Assembly (NCBI GenBank): GCA_036250195.1
Contig: JAVHZZ010000004.1
Location: 138,195,229-138,259,228 of the forward strand
DNA: 64,000 nt
Direction: 5' to 3'
From: Mixophyes australis
Lineage: Eukaryota; Chordata; Amphibia; Anura; Limnodynastidae
Position numbers and translations under genes: made by a program. Numbering within the stretch: position 1 is the stretch's first letter; each line of letters starts with the position of its first letter. The notes beneath the pieces were generated by a model. The model was not told where the DNA came from, searched no databases, and was given only the letters and a program-made list of their open reading frames with translations. Positions 23,041-35,211 of this stretch are shown here, one piece after another.

Positions 23041-23765
23041 CTATTTATAGACTATCTCCCCTCCCTTGTGACATCATGTGACGAAATGAGTGTGATAACC
23101 CTATGAGCATTGTTCTCACCAGGCTAGTCCAGCACTGACCAATGGTTAAGGAGAATAGACCCAGGGGTTTGCCCAGGGAGGGTAAAGACTGTGGAAATTA
23201 GACCTGTGATATAAGGAACAACTCCAGGGGGAAAGGGTGTTCATTCTGGGATTTCATTCATGAAGACTGGAAGATTTAGTTTTGAATTGTCGTTTTCTAA
23301 CGAGAGTCTATATATGCAGCTGAAAGGGATCCATGGGTTGTGAAGTCTGGACAGCAGGTGACTATATCTCCTTAAGTTATTGGGGTAAGGGACAGATAAT
23401 GTGGTAAACCTGCCTGGCATTTATTTACTGTGTGTACATAATATTCTAGTGTTGTTTGTATGACAATAAATATACTGTTGTATTTTTATAACTGCATTTT
23501 GCCTGAGTGACCATACGAATCCTAGAAGGTACTGGGTTCCCTGCCATAGAAAGGCACCCGTGGGAGGCCAGCCAACGTGAAGTGGGTAGCATTCGGCCAG
23601 ATACACCCGATATCTTCACACATCAGATGGGAGTACTCCCCCCAGTTAAGCTTTTGACTCGAGATGACTAACTAAAGCCTAGTGACACAGCCTACAGATT
23701 TTATTATTCTTCTTGCTTAAATCAGCCTTTAGTTCTTATTCTTAAGTTTTGAAAATGTTAAATGT
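23041..23765. other. Intron spacer, nothing recognised
   Basis: No exon, RNA gene or transposon coding remnant was recognised. Confidence 0.5.
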
Positions 23766-24116
23766 TCATCATCATCAACTATTTATATAGCGCTACTAAG
23801 TGTGCAGTGCTGTACAGAGAACTCATTCACATCAGTCCCTGCCCCATAGGAGCTTACAATCTAAATTACCTAACAAACACACACACACACACACAGACAG
23901 ACAGACAGAGAGAGAGAGAATAGGGTCAATTTGATAGCAGCCAATTAACCTACTAGTATGTTTTTGGAATGTGGGAGGAAACCGGAGCACCCGCAGGAAG
24001 CCCACACAAACACAGGAAGAACATACAAACTCCACACAGATAAGGCCATGGTCAAGAACTTACGACTCCAGTGCTGTGAGGCACAAGTGCTAACCACTAG
24101 GCCACTGTGCTGCCCG
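23766..24116 (-). repeat. tRNA-derived SINE, copy 1
   Basis: On the minus strand it begins with ggcctagtggttagcact (A-box region) and a degraded B box. It continues through the conserved body (cctcccacattccaaaaaca, ctagtaggttaattggctgc) to a gcgctatataaatag tail with gatgatgat. Inside is a compound (CA)n(GACA)n(GA)n tract at 23877-23920. Two further copies occur in this window. Confidence 0.75.
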
Positions 24117-24949
24117 TATATATACACACACACACATATACATATTGAATATATTTCTACACATCAGGTTGCAGGCAGTGCCTAACAGAAAAGCTTTGCT
24201 GTTTGGTAGATCATATGCAAAACATGTAGTTTACCACATACTAAACTATTCTTAAGGACATCCCTCGCCAGTAAATCTGGAAATTCAAGATTAATTGCCA
24301 CTGAAAATAGATGAGAAGCCCAAGAGGTAATGCCATTCTTATGTTTGTGTTTCCCAAGTACAAACATTTGCTGCATTAGTGTATGTGAAAATAAATTAAT
24401 ACAGTATTACATAGATAACAACAACAAACCTTTTTACAGGGCTGTCAACTATTATTCAATAGAGTAAAAACCTAGTGAATTAAAGGGCCCAGTGCTTAGT
24501 TAAAAGGGAACTCCACACAAATTTCCACACAGGCAGCAGTGATCTGATGTAAAGGAGGCTACTGTCCAAAAAGACGTAAAAAGTATTTATATCAAGTGTA
24601 TCATTGCAGTTTGTGTGGACAGCATAAGTAGCACACAATTGAGATCACAGGATTGCTATCCTGCCCTATGTCATCTGCAGTTTGATGTATTCTGTTGTAT
24701 AGGAGAAAGCTGTGCTGTGAATGATCGCTTATTATTTTTGTTCTTTGAAATGCTAGTTTTTAAAAAGCACTTTAGTATTTAAGAGCAGATTTTTCTGCAG
24801 CCAGGATCAAGAAAAATGATATTGATATATTTCATGCTGAGATGCAGCTTTTGAAATCAGTAAAAAAAGCATGGATGTATTTAGGCTCGTTGTTTTTCTT
24901 AAATCCCATTCAAGTCTATAATGAAGTGTTTTGGATATTAGAAAAAACT
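24117..24949. other. Intron spacer, nothing recognised
   Basis: Intron sequence with a short (AC)n tract at 24123-24140. No coding or RNA feature is supported. Confidence 0.5.
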
Positions 24950-25480
24950 AGAGATGCTCAGGCTCGGTTCCCCGAGAACCGAACACACCCGAACTTAGCA
25001 GATCCGAGTACCGAACAGAGCCGGCTCAGTACTTTCACGCGCCCTCGGAATTGAAAACGAAGCAAAACGTCATTGTTACGTCGTTGGATCTCAGAATTTT
25101 TGGATTCTATAAGTACCGCCCTCCACGACGATCCAGCGTCATTTCACAGAGGGACACAGAAGGGGTAGCACAGTTCTTGGTAGTCTGTAGAGCAGTTGGA
25201 CAGCCTCATAGGTAGAATAGAAAGAGGAAGGGGTAGCAGTGTTCTTCAAAGTCTACAGTGACATTCAGGAGAGCTACATTGCTCAATTTTATAAATCTCA
25301 TTGCTGAAATAGAATTAATAGGTCTGGCAGGCTTGGTCTTCTAAATCTGCAGTCCCATAATGTACAGTGTTATATAGGTTATACACAAAGAGAAGAGCTC
25401 CATTGCTCCATTGCTAATTGTCATTGCTGAAATACAAATACTAGGGCGACAGGCTCGGTCTTCCGAATGTTTTACTGATA
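24950..25480. repeat. Probable interspersed repeat with promoter-like start
   Basis: A GC- and CpG-richer island in AT-rich intron, beginning gagatgctcaggctcggttc with ccgaacacacccgaactta. It has a TATA-like gattctataagtaccgccc near 25105 and a repeated motif (gaaggggtagcacagttctt / gaaggggtagcagtgttctt, 25160 and 25228). It resembles a retroposon 5' region. The family was not identified and the edges are uncertain. Confidence 0.4.
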
Positions 25481-25569
25481 TGCCTATAACTTATAATATT
25501 ACATATAAATACTACTATATTTCGACATAAATGACTATGTGTTGCAACTCCCATTAATGTGTACTATTT

Positions 25570-26540
25570 TACAAGTGTGCGCGTTTGTGCGAATGTATGT
25601 AAAAGACTAAATACTGTTGTTGCCACGTGTTGCAGCTGCTTACGCCCTTCCACACCGTAGCGTGCCCTTTCACGCCGTAGCGTACTGTACGCATCTTTTC
25701 AAACAAAGACAACCAAGTTTGCTCGACTTTAATTGAAATGACTTTATCCAATTTGCTGACTTTGACACATCCAACAGTGCTTGTGCAGTGGGGCAGTCCC
25801 AAAAAATACGCTGTGCTGTTTCCCTTCTGGTGATGCAGAAGGGGCAGTGGACATATCGGCACAGGTTTCAGGAGTGCATGAATGTCCTGAGAGTCAGACC
25901 CCCCTGGGTAGCCATCCATGCAATGTCTTGGTGTCTATTAGTCAGCCTCTTAGAGGCCACATTCTCCCACACGTGTTTTGTTGTTGCAGCAGGGAGCCCT
26001 AGAACAGACTCCATAAAGCTCTGAATGGCTTGTGGACAGTTTTTGGCTTCCTCAAGTCTGGTTTAAGTCCATCCAGATGATGCTCTCTCACAAATTGTCC
26101 AACAACCAGGTAAAACCAAGGTGTAGTCCAGTTGCAATTGAAGGAGCTGTCCCACTTGTCCCAAACAAGGGTCCTCCAAAGAGGCAGGAGGAAAAAGCAT
26201 GGACTTCCCAGCAGAACAAATGTTCTTTTCAATAAGAGTTCTGTGGATGCAGTTTCAGACAAAGAAGGCTCGCAGCATGGTGGGGATATCCGGGTTCCCT
26301 TTCCCACCTTTGAGGGTCTCCTTGTACATGACCACTCTCTTCACTCTGTCCATGTATTAGCTGTAGAATTACCACAGTTATCCAAGAAACGGGTGGAGCG
26401 ATCAAATGAACCATAACTGATTTCATGATCCAAGGACAATTCAATCTTGCACCACTTTTCTTTACTGACACTGCTGTGTGGCAATGTTTCCTAGATGTGC
26501 TAGAAACTGCCATGTGTTTGTGTCATTGCTCTGTCACTTA
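25570..26540 (-). pseudogene. Tx1-type LINE ORF2, C-terminal relic
   Basis: Minus-strand pieces in several frames are RVVMYKETLKGGKGNPDIPT, then FVREHHLDGLKPDLRKPK, then IAWMATQGGLTLRTFMHS and CRYVHCPFCITRRETAQRIF with WDCPTAQALLD. The GGKGxPD motif and the CPFC...H/FW(E/D)CP cluster are the downstream landmarks of Tx1/L1-type ORF2. There are stops and frameshifts throughout. It sits about 1 kb left of another L1-like relic (27480-30170), but the sequence types differ. Confidence 0.75.
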
Positions 26541-27325
26541 GCATCCAGCCAAATTGCTGCAGTATACAGCCACAAGAAGGGTAAGGAGTTCCCATAATAA
26601 TAAATAAAGAGCCCCAGAGAGAAAAAAGGGAGACACCAATAAAGAGGGTCGCTGCCAGAGCAGTGTGGAGCCAATGAATAGTGGTAGCATAGAGGATCTG
26701 CCATATAGAACGCCCATGTCTAGAGAGGAGAGAGCTTGTAAGAGACCTTATGGAAGGTGATTGCAGTGTAACAGTATTCAATGTGACCCTGAGGTGGAAA
26801 GAGGACACCAGAGAGGGTGTTATAGCCCAATGGGTGAGTGCTGAGGCTACAAGAGGGTACTAGTGAGAGTGTCAGATTTACTATGCAAAGCCAAGAGTGC
26901 ACCGGATGAAGAGGGTGTTAGAGCCAGCGCAAAGTCAAGTGAGCGTGAGAATCCTAGAAGGGGCAAATCACAGCGAGAATATGTTATAGCCCAAGGAATA
27001 AGGCTCCTACAGAGGAGGAGTGATAAACTGTGACCCTGAGAAAAAAAAAGTGAATGGACTGTGTCAGAAGCTGTGCTCGGGGGTTGGGTATGCGCAAACG
27101 ATGGCAAGAATTCCGACAGCGAGGACACCTACAAAGAAAAAATGAATTGAGTAAAAACTGATGTAAATATAAGCAGACTTACCTGAAAAATGACTGTGCA
27201 CATCACCGATGGGAGCAGCATGCTGACCGCAACTTATTCCGATTCCACAGCTCTTCGGCACTACACTCTGATGTCATCATAACTTGTATGAATGTTCATT
27301 TAAAGCGACAATGTCGGGACCCCAC

Positions 27326-27349
27326 AGGTTAAGTGTTTAAACACTTAAC
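27326..27349. repeat. Perfect 24-bp palindrome
   Basis: Core ttaagtgtttaaacacttaa with gg/cc added on each side, inside a longer imperfect symmetry (aatgtcggg upstream, cccgacatt downstream). It could be the joined ends of two small elements or a MITE stem. Confidence 0.8.
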
Positions 27350-27479
27350 CCGACATTGGGGAGGGGGGCACCCCTGACGTGTGCGATTTAAGATTGAAAA
27401 TGGAGCCGAGGTCAGACCATTCACTGAAATCTAGGCTGATGAGGAATGATACAGAGCTGTGATACCAAATCTTGCTAGA

Positions 27480-30170
27480 GGATCCCATCCTCTCTAACAC
27501 CTCATCCATAAAGGACCACAAAAAATGCGGTCATATGGCGTTGAGCGCCATAAGCAAGAAAGGAAGTTTATCGCTATGAATTGTATGGATCAATGATCCT
27601 ACTAGTATTATCAGGCGACTGACGCCTGGGATAAAGCCAATCTGGTCAGGATGAATGAGGAAAGGGCGGTGCGGATTCAATATGGAAGCCAGGATTTTAG
27701 CGTACAACTTTAAATCAATGTTGAGTAGCAATATAGGTCTATAGCTAGCACAAAGAGAATGGTCCTTCGCTGGCTTCGGAATGAAAATAACATTAGTTCT
27801 AGTAGTTGCTAAGTCGACAGATGCCCTCTCCAACACCTCATTGAAAAATTTTGTTAGATGTGGCCAAGGTCTCCGGCAAACTTTTTGTAATATTGGGGGA
27901 GAAGCCATCTGGGCCTGGAGCAGACAAAACTTTCAAAGCTTTGATGGCCGCCAGGACCTCAGTCATGGTGATTTCCAAATTCAGAGCTGCCAACTGCATA
28001 GGGGTAATTTTAGGTTATAGAAGGAGGAATAGAATTTCAGAAGCTCTTAGACTATTGCCGAAGGGTCATAGGTGATTACACCTGCGGGTGATTGTCGGAT
28101 TTTGTCAATGTGGTTAAGGCCCAAAGTTTTCTGGCAAGTACTGAATTAGCTTTATCGGCTTTGTCATAATAACGTTTTTGGAGCTTCAGCATAGTGGTAG
28201 CTGCTCTGTAGGAAAGAAGGGTGTTGAGTTGGCCCTTCAGTAAAGTTGGGTCCTGATGGGATTGGAGTACAAGGAGTGTGTCAATTTAGCGCTTGAACGA
28301 TGATATCTCTGCTGCAGCCTTTTTCTTGGAAGATGCAACCAGACTGTTCAACTGACCCCGGATGGTGGCCTTATGGGCTTTCCAGAGAACACCTGGGGCT
28401 ATATCAGAGATAGTGTTCTCTAGAAAATAGCTGGAGATGGATAATTTGACATCTACCACCATGGATTGATTGAGCAGAAGGGAGTCACACCCCCAAGTGA
28501 TCAGTCCACGAGAGGTGAGTTATACCAGCTTGGGTCACGTGAGGAGTGAGTGAATAGGAAACATGTAACATATCTATGCGCAAGTACATTTGGTGAGGGA
28601 CTGAAAAATGCGTATCATCCCTGTCATCGGAGCTACAGAGGCACCAGGTGTCATATAGATGGTGGTGGGTGAGTAAAGTGACAAGCGAGATAGAATCTGG
28701 GGGGGAGGCTCTCCGTTGGGAGGAGGGGGGAGAAACTTATCCAAGGCAGGGTCAAGAATAACATTAAAATCTTTGCTGATGATCACATGATGAATGTCTG
28801 CTCAATGTATCTAAAAAAAAAGTGTTTTTGTTTGTGGTTCGGGCATAGATCGAGACCAGAGTGACAGAAGCAGAGGATGCTCTCTACAATTAAGAAGCGA
28901 CCATAAAATAGCACAGGGTGCGTTGGGAGTGGTGCTGTACTTGAGGAGAAAATTAGGCAGGATCGGGGGGACCCATAAGAAAATCTTTGAAGAAAAAGTA
29001 ATAACAAACCATCATTAGTGACGCTATTTATAAAGCGCCACTAATTCCGCAGAGCTGTACAGAGAACTCATTTACATCAGTCCCTGCCCCATTGGAACTT
29101 ACAGTCTAAATTCTCTAACATACATACACACACAGACAAACAGACTAGGGCCAATTTTGATAGCAGACAATTAACCTGCTAGTATGTTTTTGGAGTGTGG
29201 GAGGAGACCGGAGCACCCAGAGGAAACCCACGCAAACACAGGGGTTCTCCCTGTGCAAACTCCTCACAGATATGGCCATGGTCGGGATTCGAACTCATGA
29301 CCCCAGTGCTGTGAGGCAGAAGTGCTAACCACTAGGCCATTGTGCTGCCCCCAAACCAATGAACAGTGTGTGGAGTTGACCGCCTATTAGCGGTGCGTGT
29401 AATACATTAAACAGTTAAATAATGGGATGGGGGAATCAGGAAAGTAAAAAGGGGTGGTGGGGGTAGTAAAGGTATAGGGGGGAAGGAAGGGGGGATTGGG
29501 GGAGGAAGAGGAAGGGGCATAGGGAGGAGGGATGTGAGAAATGCATCCGTGAACATTCACCATGAACGATCAGGGATGTGAATGTGTAGTAAGACCTAAC
29601 ATTGCATTATGGCATACTAAATAAAAACTTAGGAGAAATCAAACAACAGGGCAGCCTTGGAGAGGAAAAAAGGAACCCCCTCACCCCAACAACCGAGAGC
29701 AGTAGCAATCGTAGACAGGGAAGTAAAACCCCCTCAGGGTTCCGCTTCCTCGAAGGAGTTCACCTGTGAAAGCAAAACAAATGAGCAACAGGCACAAATT
29801 ATCAACAAGATTATAAAGCATATCAAGGTGGAGTAGTGTATCGGGCCCGACAGAGAGAAAAGTGAGAACATTCAGGTTGTTGAGGCTCAGGTCGTTGAGT
29901 CTTTGGAGGTGAGGACTGTAAAGCCGACGACACAGTCTTAAATTCAAAAACCGCTTTTGAAAGTTCTTGTAGAAATGCCATCTTGACGCCTTCGAGGAGA
30001 TTAGTCATCACTGCTTAGATCTAAGCTCCACCTCCGAAGATGATGAGGCGATATCTCTTGGTGGATCAGCTGAGAAGGGGAAGCCCTGGATTTTGAACCT
30101 AAAAAGTTAGCCGAGGCCCCTGCAGTCACTTTCTTTGATTTGTTAGACATGGTGGAGGTGAATAACAGAA
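27480..30170 (-). pseudogene. L1-like LINE relic (ORF1 start to RT)
   Basis: Minus strand, 5' to 3'. An ORF1-like start lies near 30150 (MSNKSKKVTAGASANFLGSK). A degraded span follows, then endonuclease remnants with IISKDFNVILDPALDK (28740-28786), equivalent to the GDFN motif, and RT residues at 27531-27908: NVIFIPKPAKDHSLCASYRP, DLKLYAKILASILNP, FLIHPDQIGFIPG. The rest of ORF2 is missing on the left. A SINE interrupts the element at 29010-29352. All frames are broken, so it is inactive. Confidence 0.8.
29010..29352 (-). repeat. tRNA-derived SINE, copy 2 (nested in LINE)
   Basis: The best-preserved copy. On the minus strand it has A-box-like ggcctagtggttagcact and a clear B box gagttcgaatcccgac, then the shared body (tgggtttcctctgggtgctc, ctccaaaaacatactagcag) and a gcgctttataaatag tail. 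Pol III promoter boxes are intact. Confidence 0.85.
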
Positions 30171-30984
30171 TCAGACAGACAGCGTGATGAAGCTGAGAGA
30201 GCAGGGAGAGGTGAGGGTTGGCAGGGAAGGAAGGTCACGGTTCACATGAGAAGGGCCCTCCCATGTCAGGGCAAGAGGATCGAAATCACATTATCATTAT
30301 TGCAGGTATTGGAGCTTATAATGTAAGGTCCAAAAGACAGATCACTGTCTAGGTAAATCAGTAGTGACAGTATAGTAAATCAGGCAGTGCAGCGTCCAAA
30401 GCGGCCACAAGATGGCAGTGGTGCTAGCTGGATCTAGCCCAGGGACTGCAGATATGAGCCAAATCAAATATGAATGATTATGCCAATAGGAAGCGAGTTG
30501 AGGGGTTATTTCAATGCCCAGCATCTTAGAAGAGAGCAATTTGCCTACAGATAGCGAGGACCAGCTGATTCCAATGTGATTGGAAATACTTTTAGAACAA
30601 TTTTGTTCAATGCACTAACCTTGCTGCAGGTGGTATGGGTGCCGTTATAATGTTCTCCAGCCAGGTCACAGGCAGGCACAAAGTCTGGAACGCTGCACCG
30701 CTGTGCGCAGCACATATAGGAGATTCCAGCGGGTTTCCCTTAGAGAAATGTGCAGGAGACTGTGGTCCGGGTGTGTCGGCTGCAGCCAGAGGTGCCGGAG
30801 CAATGGTGGCCAGGAACTCCTGGTCAGGTGGCAGGGTGAAGTCTGCACTCCGAGAGACTCAGTGAGCCATACAGAGATGCTGCCCAGGGCAACAGATGCA
30901 ATCCAGGAGCAGGTAGGAGCTCGGGTAGGCGAGAAGGGGCCCTAAAATTGGGTGTGGGGGCTGTCCAGTCCAATGCCGTAACTA

Positions 30985-31564
30985 GACATTTTAGTGTCCT
31001 GGGCGAGACAGGGCACCGGCACACCCAATCTAAGTGGGAGTGACAATTGCCAAGTGGGTGTGGCCAACCTAATGTGGGGGTGTGGCTAGCACTTTACTGA
31101 AATAATTCTGTTACACATATTTGCAAAAGTATGCAAAAATATATACTGAAAGGTATTCTAATATTTCATGCACTTAATACTCAAATAAGAACAGTGAAAG
31201 AGATACACAAAACTAGATTGTTATAAGAAAGAGTTTTAAAATGTTTAAGAAAAAATATTTAAGAATACCTTTCCTGAGAAAAATCTGTTATTTAATATTA
31301 TATTCCTATTATGCCACAGTAATGCCCCCAGTTCATATTATGCCACAGTAATGGCTCTCTTCATCACACTCTGCCATGCAGCCTTCCTTTGCCCCTCAAA
31401 ACACTCAGCCATGCTGCCTTCCTTTGCTCTCCCTTGCTCAGTTACTTCACTTACCTTTGCAGGTAACTTTTGCAGTAGACACTCCCTAAGACCAGGGAAG
31501 GAATGTCCCCGATGAAAATTGTAATTGGCAGCCGGGAAGAGGGCAACAAGGCACCGATCGCAAA

Positions 31565-31565
<1 letters not shown>
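30985..31565. repeat. Probable DNA-transposon-derived repeat
   Basis: It begins with ccgtaactagacattttagt and gtcctgggcgagacagggca, wording typical of frog hAT-like elements. It includes a short tandem (attatgccacagtaatg) at 31306 and 31336 and a ccatgcagccttcctttgc / ccatgctgccttcctttgc duplication. No transposase was recognised and no target duplication was established. Confidence 0.35.
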
Positions 31566-31567
<2 letters not shown>

Positions 31568-31622
<55 letters not shown>

Positions 31623-31623
31623 T
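31568..31623. repeat. (TA)n microsatellite
   Basis: A long run of alternating TA, the probable insertion site of the LTR that follows. The short ORFs rich in IY or YI across it are artefacts. Confidence 0.95.
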
Positions 31624-32361
31624 TGTGGCAAGAGCCCGCTACTGCAGAAGCACACACGAACAACTTCTTCCTTTTTATGGTTCTTTATTGTCAGGATGGT
31701 AAATGTTTTGAAACCGTATACTTTCACAGCAATTATGGAGACCCTAAACGCTAGCTATACATAGACCAGCTCTCTCTCAGAACCAGCCTGTTTTCCCAGC
31801 GTTGGTCTCAGTGAACAAATGGCACAAACAAGCTTTTATACATGATACTCCTCCCCCAGCCTTAGCTTGATGGACAGGTGACACACCCAGGGCCATCTTT
31901 TCCATTGGGCACAATGGGCACGAAGGGGGCCCCATAGGTAGGGTTCTTAATTAGAATAAATAATCCTGAAAAAGAAAAACCTTCAAGGGTCACTGAGCAA
32001 ATACATCTATCTATCTCTATATATCTATATCTGTATCTCTATACATCTATATATAATATATATGTAGGGGCCCGGTGCACTGCTTTGCCCAGGGGCCCAT
32101 AATGTTGTTAAGATGGCCCTGGACACACCCACCTTCTCTTTAAGAGAAAACGCCCATCACTGGCTCTGTTTGACTAACAGACACACCCTGTCTGTTTGCT
32201 GAGAGGAAGCAGCTTTTAAATCATGTAAGTTAACCAACTTTAAACTACACATAAGTCTTTACTTGGTTTAACCTGAATCTAGGTGCATAACTGCGCCAAT
32301 GTCTTACTCTGCTTGTATGTTTTCTTTGCATATTGTCAGATAAATGCCTCCCTTTGTTACA
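31624..32361 (-). mobile_element. Solo LTR, minus orientation, with nested MITE
   Basis: The + strand reads TGTGGCAAGAGCCCGC ... CCTTTGTTACA, so the minus strand runs TGTAAC...GCCACA, a TG...CA LTR. It sits in (AT)n on both sides, so the 4-5-bp target duplication (atat) is plausible but not provable. A minus-strand AATAAA (31683-31690) fits this orientation. Without the nested MITE it is about 496 bp. No internal region accompanies it. Confidence 0.6.
31888..32121. mobile_element. hAT-type MITE with 8-bp target duplication
   Basis: Terminal inverted repeats CAGGGCCATCTT / AAGATGGCCCTG are perfect over 12 bp. The flanks are a perfect 8-bp duplication GACACACC (31880-31887 and 32122-32129), diagnostic of hAT. 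The interior is non-coding with a TATC/TA-rich stretch. It inserted into the LTR at 31624-32361 and is therefore younger than it. Confidence 0.9.
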
Positions 32362-32386
32362 ATATATATATATATATATATATATG
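32362..32386. repeat. (TA)n microsatellite
   Basis: Alternating TA on the right side of the solo LTR; probably the other half of the 31568-31623 tract split by the insertion. Confidence 0.9.
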
Positions 32387-32949
32387 AGAAACTCCGACCA
32401 GTATGGCTGTCAAGCCACGCCCCTCAGTATCCACTTTTTTATGTAAGTTGGGGTGGCCTCTTTAACTAGCTTTCCTTCTAATTCTATATCCAGATACTAC
32501 ATTTTATTTATTGAATTTGAATAGAGAGATTCCCAGGCGCTATTGTGTAAAAGGATGTAAAGTTAATAGCAGTCGGCTTTCAAGCCTGATTTAATTGTAA
32601 AAATGTGGTAGCCAGTAGAGATGGTGTGCTGGCACACATAAAACCAAAAACAATGTAGTCAAAGCACAAAACTAAAATAAACTGATGAAATGAGACAAAC
32701 CTGTGGTAATTACATGTTGGAGATGATAAACATAGATGGCTCAGTGAAAAAAATGAAGGTTACTGGATAAACCAGATGTGTGGCATCAAAAAGTCCAAAT
32801 GAGTCCAAAACTGTGTGTTAATAAGTCCAATAGTCCTTATAGTTGCTGGAGAGAGAACTGTGACCACTGGGGTCCAATGCAATAATTACCGCTGGAATAA
32901 TTGCACTAAAAGTGCAGATAAAACACACAATCCTTAAATATTTCCAGGG

Positions 32950-33340
32950 TACCATTCCATATCAATAAAATTTAACTGAGATACTGTTTAAATATTTTGT
33001 TATTAATAAAAGGAATATTATTAGAAAATTACTTTCCTGACTATCTATGAATATATTAGCAACGCTCTGTGCAAAAATTGTTCCCATTATGGTACCACTC
33101 AATTATAAGTCAAATGCTTCTAATAATTTAAAATACTTATTGTATAATAATCTATTTGATTTTGCAATGTAATATATTTTGTTCAATAGCACTATATCCC
33201 CTTCTTTATCTTTATTTTTTTCAAAGTTTTTTTGTCATTGGGTAATAAATTATCTTTCATTTTTGAATTGCTAATAGTGTTACAAAGATCCATTTTGACC
33301 TTTGCATAAATATATTGATATAACTTCCCTTCTATTCAAG
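32950..33340 (-). pseudogene. Penelope-like reverse transcriptase relic
   Basis: Minus-strand NKDKEGDIVLLNKIYYIAKS (33170-33235) matches the N-terminal DKGG.IV..D/NK..Y box of Penelope-like RTs. SGTIMGTIFAQSVANIFID (33040-33105) matches their GT.MGT.FAP.YANIFM block. Only about 60 bp separates the two, so the central RT is deleted. Stops occur. The family call rests on two motifs in the right order. Confidence 0.55.
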
Positions 33341-34114
33341 GGGAAATGTTGACGCTGGTTTTAAACCTGATTGATTCAGAATTATTGTCTTGTATCAGTG
33401 TGATAAGTAGGATCTTCTTGTTTGGCATAATTCTTCTTATTTGGCAAAGCAATTCCTCCTCTAGGTCCTGTAGCTGCTGTTTCCTGCCTTACACTAATCT
33501 CGTTCAGTTGATTTGTTGTAGGAGCACAGCTGAGGCAGCTATCAGCGATTGTGATTGAAGAAGCCGATAGCTGTTCAGGACTCTGCTGGCGGGAAGAAGG
33601 GCAGTACCTGCTCATTAAAAAAAAAGAAGGAAAAGGAAAAGAAGAAGTTAGAGGACACAGGAAATTTTCCAGAGTGTCCCCCCTAATACCAGCCCTACAT
33701 ATGACTATGTGTTTACTATGAATATCATCTGGCAGGATACAATATAGTAATGACACATGACATTAGTTTGTATTGAGGTAGATAACATTGTAAAGTCAAA
33801 TTTAATTCCTGTTATTATTTGGGAGCTTTAATATAAAGTTTTGTGAAAGAAGCCTTTTCACATGTGTCAAAGTGTACCTAAGTCTGTGGAGCATTTCACC
33901 TCTCTGAATTCAAATTCAGTTAATTAATTTCTGAGCTAAAGCCAGTTTAAGCAAGTCCCAAACATAAGGCAGCGTCTGATTTCCATTTTGAAAAACAGCG
34001 ACAATGCAATGAGTGTTGTGTGGTCCTACTGTAAAAAAAATAATCATTTGTAAAGGATGGAACATTTATTTTATCAACTATAAGCAACTAATTATTTTTG
34101 ATGTTTTGTTTTAG
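33341..34114. other. End of the large HCN4 intron
   Basis: Nothing recognised besides the terminal splice acceptor (atgttttgttttag) before 34115. Confidence 0.55.
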
Positions 34115-35211
34115 GTAAAAAGAACTCTCTCCTCCTACATAAAGTACAGCACGACCTCCGCTCTGGGGTGCTGAACTACCAGGAAAATGAGATAATCCAG
34201 CAGATTGTTCAACATGACCGTGAGATGGCCCAGAGACCCCGTTGCACACATTCTGAAGGAGACTCTGTACCGACTCCTCCAACTCCTGTAATATGGACAC
34301 CACTAGTCCAGGCACCTTTACAGGCTGCAGCTGCCACTACATCAGTTGTTATCCCCTTAACCCACCAGCGTCTGCCAGCTAACATCTTCCGACCTCCAAG
34401 TTCTTCAATAGGTGTAACAGCACGTGGATACCAACAACTGCAGAGGCAGCCTTTTGCCTCAAACCTGGTAGGAGCAGAGGCACCATTGTCACAGCAGTCT
34501 TCTTTCCATGTACACCAACTGGCTGGCTTTTCCGCAGAAGCCTGTGTGAGTCCAAGACCACCATCTACTGTGCCCTGTTTCAACAAGAGTGCTGCACAGC
34601 AGCTGCTCCCAACCTGCTCTACTCCAGCTGCTTTTAACACATTACCATGGTCTCCAATAGCAGGATTGTCACCTAGTCAATCAAGACTATCACAATCTGA
34701 TCAGCAATTGCCACTTCCCTCTTCTGGACAATATCAAGGCCTAAAAACCCACTCACCAGGGCAGCCTTCATCTGGAGTTTCAGAGCCACTATGGGTGTTA
34801 CCACCTCCATTACAGAGATCAGACTCTCCTGGGAGTTCCCCATCAGTACTCAGTCCAGGCCCAGTTCGAACCACTCAGGTGTGTGGTTCTTCACGATCAC
34901 TTCTCCTTCCTCATACAGCTCGTATTTCATCCCAACCCAGCAGCTGCACAGCTCTACCCCTTAGCCGACTTAGGCAAGATGGTCGGCCAATTTCTGTGTC
35001 TCAGCCGTCCTTGCCTCAGCCAGCGCCAAGCTCACCCCACTTTCCTCAGCAATTCGCCCCAGACTTTACCCTACTTCCCAGAGGACGAAGCCCTGATTTA
35101 ACAGGCCACCCCACTTTATTACAGAAAGGGTTTACAGAGTTTGCAGTTGGAGCAAATGGTGCTGGTGGAGAGGATCTGCCATTCCACTCAAAACTCCCTT
35201 GTAACTTATGA
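34115..35211 (+). CDS. HCN4: HCN channel, last exon (C-helix end and C-tail)
   Basis: The exon joins in phase 1 as [26 protein letters not shown], then [14 protein letters not shown], and runs to the stop at 35209. The next conserved block, [20 protein letters not shown] with [14 protein letters not shown], is shared by HCN4 and, more weakly, HCN3. The rest is Ser/Pro/Gln-rich low-complexity tail with the conserved [13 protein letters not shown] patch. The last residues are CNL, like the SNL tripeptide bound by TRIP8b/PEX5R in HCN1, 2 and 4. HCN3 ends differently, which supports HCN4. The tail (about 340 aa after the CNBD) is shorter than human HCN4. The four exons here encode 549 aa in one frame. 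Confidence 0.95.

Noticed and set aside
23766..24116. Possible tRNA genes in the SINE heads (also 29010-29352, 57908-58128)
   Set aside because: Only A/B-box promoter similarity is present; no cloverleaf-forming mature tRNA is seen, and the rest is SINE body.
31338..31764. ORFs with long IYIYIY runs
   Set aside because: Translation of the (TA)n microsatellite.
34209..34640. 143-codon minus-strand ORF over the last HCN exon
   Set aside because: Shadow of the Ser/Pro/Gln-rich HCN4 tail in another frame.
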